From Anaerolineales bacterium UBA2232 (GTDB lineage: Bacteria; Chloroflexota; Anaerolineae; UBA2200): a stretch of DNA of 5,992 nt. A program made the position numbers and the translations under genes. The DNA is taken from contig DDYO01000058.1 in the NCBI GenBank assembly GCA_002348045.1, positions 1 to 5,992 on the forward strand. The letters run 5' to 3'. Position 1 is the first letter of the stretch, and each line of letters opens with the position of its first letter. The notes beneath the pieces are model-generated. The model did not search any database, was not told the origin of the DNA, and saw only the letters and a program-made list of their open reading frames with translations. Below are positions 1-5,493 of the stretch, in pieces.

Positions 1-824
1 TAATGGAGTTGTGGGAAAAGGGCATCCTTACGGCGCAAGACACCGATGGTTTGCCGTTCGAATGGGGGGATACCAAGGTCATCCTGGACCTCCTGCCGAA
101 AATCGCACGCCGGGAAGGGATCGGTGACCTGCTGGCAGAAGGCACGCGCCGCGTCGCAGCCAAGATCGGACGAGGCTCGGCGCAGTATGCGATGGAAGTC
201 AAAGGCCAGGAGATTGCTGCCCAGGATGGACGAGCGCAGAAGAGCATGGGTCTTGCACACGTGACTTCCACCCGTGGTGCCGACCATCTAAAGGCGTTTC
301 CGGTCCTGGATGAAACGGGCTATCCGTCGGAAGGCGTGCGTCGCTACGGCAACGAGTACATGCCTGAGCTGGTGGATCCCCTCGCCACGAAGCACAAACC
401 CATGCTGGTGAAAGATGGGGAGGATTTCGGCGCCGTAGTAGACTCCGCTGGCAACTGCAAGTCCGGCGGCACATTCGTGCTTGCCGAGATCTACTGGCAG
501 GAAATGTCCGATGCCATTCGTACCATCACCGGGATGGACATGGACGTATCTCGGCTCAAGGCCATAGGAGAACGGATCTACAACTTGCAGCGCAGTTACG
601 GCGTCCTGCATGGCATCACCCGCGAGGATGATGCTCTTCCGGCGAGGTTTGCCAACGAACCCAACCCTTCCGGCCACGCCAAGGGGGAAACCCTGGACCT
701 CGAGCCGATGCTGGACGAGTACTATCGGCTGCGCGGCTGGGATGTCGGGACAGGCATTCCCACTCGAGCCAAACTGCAAGAGCTGGGTCTGGAGAGTGTG
801 GCCGACCGATTGGGCGTAGAGTGA
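1..824 (+). CDS. Aldehyde:ferredoxin oxidoreductase, C-terminal part (5' end outside window)
   Basis: This is the C-terminal half of a tungsten/molybdenum-pterin aldehyde:ferredoxin oxidoreductase, a cytoplasmic enzyme that oxidises aldehydes to carboxylic acids and reduces ferredoxin. The frame is open to the left edge. Family members are about 600 residues, so the ATG at position 3 is almost certainly internal and the N-terminal pterin-binding domain with most cluster cysteines is missing. Numbering from that Met, the visible family features are the VKGQEIAAQDGR stretch (66-77), TSTRGADH (88-95), the DSAGNC motif (147-152; family DxxGxC, where Asp contacts the pterin and Cys ligates the [4Fe-4S] cluster), a GITREDDALPAR segment and the terminal YYRLRGWD (240-247). 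All of this is intact, so the enzyme is probably functional. Its substrate cannot be read from the sequence. The next gene, MoaD/ThiS-like, starts 14 nt after the stop. Confidence 0.93.
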   Translation, partial: MELWEKGILTAQDTDGLPFEWGDTKVILDLLPKIARREGIGDLLAEGTRRVAAKIGRGSAQYAMEVKGQEIAAQDGRAQKSMGLAHVTSTRGADHLKAFPVLDETGYPSEGVRRYGNEYMPELVDPLATKHKPMLVKDGEDFGAVVDSAGNCKSGGTFVLAEIYWQEMSDAIRTITGMDMDVSRLKAIGERIYNLQRSYGVLHGITREDDALPARFANEPNPSGHAKGETLDLEPMLDEYYRLRGWDVGTGIPTRAKLQELGLESVADRLGVE

Positions 825-829
825 AGGAG
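824..829 (+). promoter_or_regulatory. Ribosome binding site for the MoaD/ThiS-like gene
   Basis: AAGGAG starts on the last base of the AOR stop codon and ends 9 nt before GTG 839. It supports the GTG start for the next gene and suggests translational coupling to the AOR gene. Confidence 0.75.
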
Positions 830-838
830 TGAACCAAA

Positions 839-1123
839 GTGCCGAACGTGCGCGTGCGGTACTACAACATCCTCCGCGATGCCACTGGGCGCGCGGAAGA
901 AACGCTGCCGGCACCAGCCCTGATAACGCTGCGGGGATTCCTGCGGAACGTGGTGGCGCAGCGCCATCCTTCCGTGGGGACGTTGCTCATTCTGGCTGAT
1001 GGGGAGATTTCGCCCTACACGCGCATCTTTCGCAACGGCGAGGTTGTGAGCCTCACGGGACTGGACGAGCACCTCAACGATGGGGACGAGATCCGGCTGT
1101 TCCCCGCAGTGGCAGGAGGCTAG
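839..1123 (+). CDS. MoaD/ThiS-family ubiquitin-like sulfur carrier protein
   Basis: This is a 94-residue beta-grasp protein. Family members are adenylated and thiocarboxylated at a C-terminal Gly-Gly and donate sulfur, in MoaD for the dithiolene of molybdopterin. The sequence shows the opening strand VRVRYYNILRDATG, a central NGEVV strand, the typical LNDGDEIRLFPAVAGG ending and a free C-terminal Gly-Gly (93-94). The start is GTG 839, chosen from the AAGGAG 9 nt upstream and because the first strand follows directly. It sits between AOR and the amidohydrolase with gaps of only 14 and 5 nt. MoaD-like proteins are commonly found next to AOR genes, so a role in making or loading the AOR tungstopterin is the most likely job. 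ThiS or another sulfur-carrier role cannot be excluded. No MoeB/ThiF-type activating enzyme is in the window. Confidence 0.88.
   Translation: MPNVRVRYYNILRDATGRAEETLPAPALITLRGFLRNVVAQRHPSVGTLLILADGEISPYTRIFRNGEVVSLTGLDEHLNDGDEIRLFPAVAGG
1114..1119 (+). promoter_or_regulatory. Ribosome binding site for the amidohydrolase, inside the Gly-Gly codons
   Basis: A perfect AGGAGG lies 9 nt before ATG 1129. It overlaps the two final glycine codons (GGA GGC) of the upstream sulfur carrier, so the essential Gly-Gly tail doubles as the Shine-Dalgarno sequence of the next gene. Confidence 0.8.
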
Positions 1124-1128
1124 ACCTA

Positions 1129-2460
1129 ATGCGCCCGCAGCTTCTCATCTCGGGCAAGTTCCTGATTGCATCAGCGCAGAGTGACGTGTTGCCGGAGGGC
1201 GCCATAGTCGTAGATGGTCCGCGAGTTGTAGCGGTCGGGCGGCGCGGGGAACTTGAGCAGCAATACCCCAACGCTACGGTCTGGCATCGCGATGACTGTG
1301 CCATCCTGCCCAGCTTTGTCAACACGCATCATCACATGTACGGCGTTCTGGCCCATGGCATTCCATTGCATGCCGCCCCCACTGGGTTTTGGGCATTTCT
1401 ACAGGACTTCTGGTGGCCGAAGGTCGAGGATGCACTGACCCTTGAGGCGATTGTCGCTGCTACGGATTGGGCGTGCTGGGAGATGTCCCACAACGGCATC
1501 ACCACCTTCTACGACTGCCTGGAAGCTCCCAATGCTATCCCGGGAGCATTGGAGGCGGAAGCAGAAGTAGTGGAGCGGTGGGGCCTGCGAGGCTTGCTTT
1601 CGTTTGAGGCAACCGAGCGCCAGAGCGCTGCCAACGGCCAGGCGGGCCTCGAAGAGAATGTCAAGTTCGTGGCCCGCCAGCGGGCGCGCAAGAGCCTGGT
1701 GCAGGGTCTGATGTGTTTTCACACGTCATTCACCTGCTCGCGGGCCTTTATCGAACGAGCATCTGAACTGGCGCGCGAGCTGGACGTGCCAGTTCACATG
1801 CATGTTGCGGAAGGCAGCTATGAACAGGAATACTGCCGGGCCAAGTACGGCAAGCAAGTGATCGAAGCATACGCGGAGTGGGGCGTCCTTGGACCTGATG
1901 TTATCGCTTCCCAGTGCGTGCAGGTATCGCCGAGGGAGATTGAGCTCCTGGCCCAGCATGGCGCGCAAATATCGCACATGCCCCTCAGTAACTGCGAAGT
2001 GGGAGGTGGATTCTCACCTGTGCCGGAAATGCTCGCCCGTGGCGTGGTGGCGGGCCTGGGGACCGACGGGTACATCAACGACATGTTCGAGGTCATGCGG
2101 GGGGCCTTTTTGATGCCCAAGGCTCGCTTGCAGGATCCGACGGTAATGCCCGCCAGGACGGTCTGGGCGATGGCTACGGTCGACGGAGGGCGAGTATTGG
2201 GATTACCGGAGGTCGGTTGGCTGGGACCGGGCTCATCGGCTGATTGGATGGCGGTCCGTCTCGACCTTCCGACCGCGCCGGCGGCCCACAACCTCCTGGA
2301 CCAGCTCTTGCTTTGGCGGAGCCCTGGGAGCATCCTCGATGTGATGGCCGCTGGACGTTGGCTGAAGCGTGATGGCGAGGTTCTGGGAGGGGACGCGGTG
2401 ACCATACGTGCGCGGTGCCGGCAGGCGGCACACAAACTTTGGGAGAGGGCCCGTGGCTGA
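1129..2460 (+). CDS. SsnA-like amidohydrolase (cytosine deaminase/Atz-Trz group)
   Basis: This 443-residue TIM-barrel metal hydrolase belongs to the deaminase/chlorohydrolase branch of the amidohydrolase superfamily. Length and several segments resemble E. coli SsnA (about 442 aa as recalled): the WGLRGLLSFEATER region, the LEENVKF segment, YGKQVIEAYAEWG and GTDGYINDMFEVM. Expected active-site elements are present: HxH after strand 1 (H67, H69 in NTHHHM), strand-5 H225 with E228 (HMHVAE), strand-7 H283 and strand-8 D313 (GTDG). The strand-6 His, usual in an AHC-type motif, is Gln262 (ASQCVQ). The family hydrolyses C-N or C-halogen bonds, often on N-heterocycles; SsnA itself is associated with selenium-dependent molybdenum hydroxylase gene sets and has no firmly known substrate. 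The substrate here is unknown. ATG 1129 follows an AGGAGG at 9 nt. The stop overlaps the next gene by 8 nt. Confidence 0.88.
   Translation: MRPQLLISGKFLIASAQSDVLPEGAIVVDGPRVVAVGRRGELEQQYPNATVWHRDDCAILPSFVNTHHHMYGVLAHGIPLHAAPTGFWAFLQDFWWPKVEDALTLEAIVAATDWACWEMSHNGITTFYDCLEAPNAIPGALEAEAEVVERWGLRGLLSFEATERQSAANGQAGLEENVKFVARQRARKSLVQGLMCFHTSFTCSRAFIERASELARELDVPVHMHVAEGSYEQEYCRAKYGKQVIEAYAEWGVLGPDVIASQCVQVSPREIELLAQHGAQISHMPLSNCEVGGGFSPVPEMLARGVVAGLGTDGYINDMFEVMRGAFLMPKARLQDPTVMPARTVWAMATVDGGRVLGLPEVGWLGPGSSADWMAVRLDLPTAPAAHNLLDQLLLWRSPGSILDVMAAGRWLKRDGEVLGGDAVTIRARCRQAAHKLWERARG
2441..2449 (+). promoter_or_regulatory. Purine-rich ribosome binding site deciding the GTG 2453 start
   Basis: GGGAGAGGG lies just before GTG 2453 within the end of the amidohydrolase gene. 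It favours GTG 2453 over the longer in-frame ATG at 2408, whose extra 15 residues are Arg/Gly-rich and unlike the family N-terminus. Confidence 0.55.
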
Positions 2461-3544
2461 CCTATCCGTCGAGTTCGCTGGCTTGCGCCTGGAGCATCCT
2501 TTGATCTGCTCGTCGGGTCCCCTCACCTACAGCGCGGTTGGTATCCAGAGGGTGTGGCGTGCCGGTGCCAGCGCTGCAGTGACCAAGACCATCCGTCCCG
2601 ATCGGGCACTGAACCCCATACCTCATCTCGTGCGGGCTGACCATTTGGGCAGCTTGCTCAACAGCGAAAAGTGGTCCGACCTGCCGGCAGAGCAATGGAT
2701 TCAAACGGAGATACCCGCCTTGCGCCTTCAGGGAGGCGGTGTGCTGATCGTCAGCTTGGGTCATACCCCAGCCGAGGTCAGCCGTCTCGCCGGCGCAGTT
2801 GCAGCTGCCGGCGCCCATGCGATAGAAGTCGTATCGTATCAATCGAACGACCTGGCGAGGAGCGTTCGAGCCGCGGTTGACCAGTGCGGGGTTCCTGTTT
2901 TTGCCAAATTGAGCGCCAATTGGCCAAATCTGTCGGGCGTCGTGGAAGGATGCCTATCGGCTGGTGCGAGCGGCTTTACCGCGATCGACTCCATCGGTCC
3001 TGCGCTGTCGCTGGATATCGAACTGCGGCGACCACGCCTTTCGGGGCCTTCCGGGATGGGCTGGTTGTCAGGACGCGCCATCAAGCCCATTGCGGTCCGG
3101 GTGGTGGCTGAGCTGGCGCTAGAGCACGATGTGCCCATCCTTGGCGTTGGCGGAGTCGCTTCGGCAGAGGATGTCGTGGAGATGGTCCTGGCCGGGGCTG
3201 TGGCCGTTCAAGCCCACAGTGCGCCAGTGCTCGCGGGCCTGGGATGGTTTCGGAGAACGCTCCAGAGCCTGGATCGTTGGTTGGACAACCATGGGGTGGC
3301 CGCGATTGCAGATCTGCGGGGAGCCGCCCTGCCGGCACTGCGAGAAGAAGAGGTTTCGGGTGACCTGGACTTGAAGTTCGACCCGGCCATCTGCAGCGAG
3401 TGCCGGCTGTGCGTTGAGGCTTGCCCCTACGGCGCTCGCGAGCTGGACAGTGGCCTGATGACGGTTGACCGCATGCTGTGTCGTTCGTGCGGCCTGTGCG
3501 TTTCAGTATGCCCCACGGGAGCGCTAGAGGCTGGTTGCCACTAG
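2453..3544 (+). CDS. DHODH/PreA-like flavoprotein with C-terminal 2x[4Fe-4S] ferredoxin domain
   Basis: A 363-residue protein with an FMN-binding TIM barrel of the dihydroorotate/dihydropyrimidine dehydrogenase type (about 1-290) fused to a two-cluster ferredoxin domain (about 308-363), the layout of PreA (E. coli about 411 aa). Barrel landmarks are the start LSVEFAGLRLEHP, a TKTI segment with K45, FAKLSANW with K152, the SGRAIKPIAVR segment and a GVGGVAS phosphate loop (231-237). Iron-sulfur motifs are C314/C317/C320/C324 and C343/C346/C349/C353, both CX2CX2CX3CP. The position where relatives carry a catalytic Cys or Ser (xSCPN or SSPN) reads VSYQSND, with Tyr129. PreA normally works with an NAD(P)-binding PreT; none is present, so direct exchange with ferredoxin is plausible. 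The substrate is unknown. The GTG start overlaps the amidohydrolase stop (GTGGCTGA), implying coupled translation. Confidence 0.85.
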   Translation: MADLSVEFAGLRLEHPLICSSGPLTYSAVGIQRVWRAGASAAVTKTIRPDRALNPIPHLVRADHLGSLLNSEKWSDLPAEQWIQTEIPALRLQGGGVLIVSLGHTPAEVSRLAGAVAAAGAHAIEVVSYQSNDLARSVRAAVDQCGVPVFAKLSANWPNLSGVVEGCLSAGASGFTAIDSIGPALSLDIELRRPRLSGPSGMGWLSGRAIKPIAVRVVAELALEHDVPILGVGGVASAEDVVEMVLAGAVAVQAHSAPVLAGLGWFRRTLQSLDRWLDNHGVAAIADLRGAALPALREEEVSGDLDLKFDPAICSECRLCVEACPYGARELDSGLMTVDRMLCRSCGLCVSVCPTGALEAGCH

Positions 3545-3547
3545 GGT

Positions 3548-3593
3548 CGCTGCCAAGGACAAGCACAACCCCCAGGCGGGGCGCTGCCCAAGG
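3548..3593 (+). repeat. Short imperfect direct repeat in the 98-nt gap
   Basis: CGCTGCCAAGG (3548-3558) recurs as CGCTGCCCAAGG (3582-3593) with 34 nt between equivalent points. A 4-bp GC stem, CCCC-AGGC-GGGG (3570-3581), lies between them. This could be an operator or leader element for the aminotransferase gene, or chance in GC-rich DNA. I see no convincing -35/-10 pair in the gap. Confidence 0.3.
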
Positions 3594-3628
3594 CGTAACA
3601 GCCAACGCACTACGCAACCTTACAGAGC

Positions 3629-3633
3629 AGAGG
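3629..3633 (+). promoter_or_regulatory. Ribosome binding site for the aminotransferase
   Basis: AGAGG, continuing as AGGAAAAGG, ends 9 nt before ATG 3643. It supports that start over an upstream in-frame extension to 3478, which would run through the ferredoxin-domain codons. Confidence 0.6.
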
Positions 3634-3642
3634 AAAAGGCAA

Positions 3643-4794
3643 ATGGCGTCAACTCGTTCGGAGCGAATCCCCCCATTCCTGGTCATGGAAGTGCTGGAGA
3701 AGGCCCAGGAGTTGGAACGGCTCGGCCGGCGCATCATTCACCTCGAAGTTGGTGAGCCCGATTTTGAGACCCCAACCCGAATCAAGGCAGCAGCCATCGC
3801 TGCCATCGAGCGGGGCGAGACTCACTATACCCATAGTCTTGGGATCCGGCCGCTGCGTGAGGCCGTGGCCGCGCACTACCAGGCCCGGTATGGCGCGAGG
3901 GTTGATGCCGAACAGGTTATCGTGACCATGGGAACCTCCCATGGCTTGCTGCTGACGCTGTGCGCGCTGCTGAATCCAGGAGACGAGGTCATCATCTCGG
4001 ATCCGTGCTATGCCTGCTACCCGAACTTTGTCCAGTACCTGGATGCCGTTCCGGTCACGGTGCCGATTCAGGCCCAAGACGGGTTTGCGCTGAATCCTTC
4101 TGAGGTGGCGCGTAAGATCGGACCAAAGACCAAAGCTATCATGATCAACTCGCCGTCGAATCCGACCGGCACGCTGCTTTCGGCGGAGGTGCAGCGTGAG
4201 CTGGCCGGGTTGGGACCTTACATCGTCTCGGACGAAATCTACCATGGTCTGGTATACGGCGACCTCGAGCACTCGATTCTCGAGTTCACCGATCGGGCCT
4301 TTGTCCTCAACGGGTTTTCCAAGCTCTACGCCATGACGGGCTGGAGGCTGGGATACATCATTGCGCCCAGGGAGTTTGTTCGTCCCATACAAAAGACCCA
4401 ACAGAATCTGTTCATCTGCGCCAGCTCCGTCTCCCAATGGGCGGGCGTGGCGGCGTTAACTCAAACGCATCCAGAAGTCGCTCAGATGGTGGCGACGTAC
4501 GATTTGCGGCGACGGGCGCTCATCAAGGGTCTGCGGCACCTGGGCTTTGGGGTGATAGCCGAGCCTACGGGGGCGTTCTACGTCCTCGCTGATGGAAAGT
4601 GCTTCTGCGCGGACTCGCGGCGACTGGCTTTCGACATGCTGGAGCGGGCCAATGTAGCAGCAACTCCAGGCATTGACTTTGGCCAGAACGCGGAGGGGTT
4701 CATGCGCTTTTCCTACGCCAACTCCATTGAGAACATCCAGGAGGCGTTGGAAAGGTTGAGCCAGTATTTGCCCACGTGCGGCAATCTGCGCTGA
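3643..4794 (+). CDS. Class I/II PLP-dependent aminotransferase
   Basis: A 383-residue fold-type I aminotransferase of the aspartate-aminotransferase-like group, moving an amino group between an amino acid and a 2-oxo acid in the cytoplasm. The N-terminus (IPPFLVMEVLEKAQ, then IIHLEVGEPDFETPT) is characteristic. PLP-site residues are visible: the MGTSHG phosphate-loop region, N173 in SPSNPTG, D197 and Y200 in SDEIYHG, the Schiff-base lysine K227 in GFSKLYAMTGWRLGY, R235, and R355 in FMRFSYA, which should bind the substrate carboxylate. Length and motifs are complete, so it should be active. Specificity (aspartate, alanine, aromatic or other) cannot be decided from sequence alone. It lies 98 nt downstream of the DHODH-like gene on the same strand, so it could be the last gene of that operon or have its own promoter. 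ATG 3643 was chosen from the RBS and the family N-terminus. Confidence 0.93.
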   Translation: MASTRSERIPPFLVMEVLEKAQELERLGRRIIHLEVGEPDFETPTRIKAAAIAAIERGETHYTHSLGIRPLREAVAAHYQARYGARVDAEQVIVTMGTSHGLLLTLCALLNPGDEVIISDPCYACYPNFVQYLDAVPVTVPIQAQDGFALNPSEVARKIGPKTKAIMINSPSNPTGTLLSAEVQRELAGLGPYIVSDEIYHGLVYGDLEHSILEFTDRAFVLNGFSKLYAMTGWRLGYIIAPREFVRPIQKTQQNLFICASSVSQWAGVAALTQTHPEVAQMVATYDLRRRALIKGLRHLGFGVIAEPTGAFYVLADGKCFCADSRRLAFDMLERANVAATPGIDFGQNAEGFMRFSYANSIENIQEALERLSQYLPTCGNLR

Positions 4795-4804
4795 CAGCTC
4801 GTGA

Positions 4805-4819
4805 CCCATGGCGAATGGG
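4805..4819. terminator. Weak hairpin in the convergent gap
   Basis: CCCAT-GGCGA-ATGGG forms a 5-bp stem with a 5-nt loop in the 33 nt between the aminotransferase stop and the end of the leftward small ORF. There is no T-tract on either side, so at best it is a weak or factor-assisted bidirectional terminator. An adjoining bulged hairpin (4829-4851: CAGGA/TCCTG plus TGGC/GCCA around AGTG) could add to it. Confidence 0.25.
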
Positions 4820-4827
4820 ATAAGGCC

Positions 4828-5076
4828 TCAGGATGGCAGTGGCCATTCCTGCCACCAGTGCCGCACGATAACCGACCCGTTGACCGGTACCACACCAGGG
4901 CGGACCCATGGGCCGAGGAAGACCAGACGGCCGATAACGGGTTCCGTGCCCGTGAGTACCGCAAGGATCGCCAGTCCAACGATGATCAGCGCAAGGCCTA
5001 TCGCCACACCGCTTCCGGGGGAGAACTTAGCCCCGTGCGCGACACTGTCCGGTGACCGAATGGCGTGCCGAGCCAC
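4828..5076 (-). CDS. Small hypothetical membrane protein
   Basis: I do not recognise this 82-residue protein. It has a polar N-terminus, one strongly hydrophobic stretch (about residues 24-41, VAIGLALIIVGLAILAVL) that looks like a transmembrane helix, and a C-terminal tail with several Trp and Val residues. The frame starts at GTG 5076 with no clear Shine-Dalgarno sequence. It is open upstream to a TGA near 5120 but has no better start. Its end converges on the aminotransferase gene, 33 nt away, and its start lies 23 nt after the stop of the preceding leftward reading frame, consistent with a small leftward operon. The helix is the main argument for it being real. Overlapping rightward frames look like shadows. 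It could be a spurious ORF. Confidence 0.45.
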   Translation of the reverse strand: MARHAIRSPDSVAHGAKFSPGSGVAIGLALIIVGLAILAVLTGTEPVIGRLVFLGPWVRPGVVPVNGSVIVRHWWQEWPLPS

Positions 5077-5099
5077 AGGCCGGGCATGGAGGGAGTGAA

Positions 5100-5493
5100 T
5101 CAGCAGGCGAGGGTGATCTCACAGATGGCTCGGATATCTTCCATGGTGCCGAAGTTCGCGCGGATTGAGGCTTGAAGCAAGAGCCGGCAACCCGGCCTAC
5201 CCACCGAGAACTCTGCCACTAGCAGGACAATCGCTTCAGGCCCGTTGCCTGAGCGTCACGGTAACCGTCCCCACGACCCATAGCGATGCTCCCTGCCTTG
5301 GTCCATGCCTCAAGACGAGAACGGCATCTTCACCCAAGTGAGACCAATCCGACCACCCGGCAGTGAACAGGCGCGAATGCCCTGCTGCGAGGTGGCGACT
5401 GCTCGAAACGGGACCAGCCGCAACGGTCGGCGGTAGGATACTGGCGTCAGCAGGCTGCGGTGCGCTTGCGCGGGCATCACTCCATGAGAACAT
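5100..5493 (-). pseudogene. Possible frameshifted gene of unknown function
   Basis: Two leftward frames together look like one interrupted gene. Frame A (5493 to 5236, 85 codons) includes EDAVLVLRHGPRQ and ends VVGTVTVTLRQRA. Frame B (5255 to 5100, 51 codons, no start codon at its head) reads from GNGPEAIVLLVAEFSVGRP to a C-terminus of MEDIRAICEITLAC. The frames are open over the shared interval 5239-5255, and skipping one base there joins ...GTVTVTL to GNGPEAIV... Frame B has third positions about 70% G/C and an amino-acid make-up that reads like real protein. The N-terminus is uncertain: ATG 5493 lies inside the end of the META-Gmad2 gene, so the true start may be further in. I do not recognise a family. 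A real frameshift, a sequencing or assembly error, or two chance frames are all possible. This accounts for the otherwise gene-free stretch 5077-5476. Confidence 0.33.

Noticed and set aside
3..5. ATG at position 3 as the true start of the AOR gene
   Set aside because: The family is about 600 residues and the pterin-binding N-terminal domain would be missing. The MELWEKGIL segment is typical of the protein interior, and the frame is open to the window edge.
288..914. Long reverse-strand frames opposite the AOR and other rightward genes (for example 288-914, 1818-2435, 3081-3737, 3649-4437)
   Set aside because: They lie opposite well-supported genes, have no recognisable motifs, and have the low-complexity composition expected of antisense shadows in GC-rich DNA.
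2408..2452. ATG 2408 as start of the PreA-like gene
   Set aside because: It adds an Arg/Gly-rich segment that lies entirely over the amidohydrolase codons. GTG 2453 has a purine-rich RBS and places the family N-terminal strand at the start.
3478..3642. N-terminal extension of the aminotransferase
   Set aside because: The extra 55 codons are a shadow of the ferredoxin-domain coding sequence and the gap. The family N-terminus and an RBS match ATG 3643.
5183..5196. GCCGG-CAAC-CCGGC hairpin as a leftward terminator
   Set aside because: The stem is only 5 bp with no T-run, and it falls inside frame B of the probable interrupted gene, so chance in GC-rich DNA is more likely.
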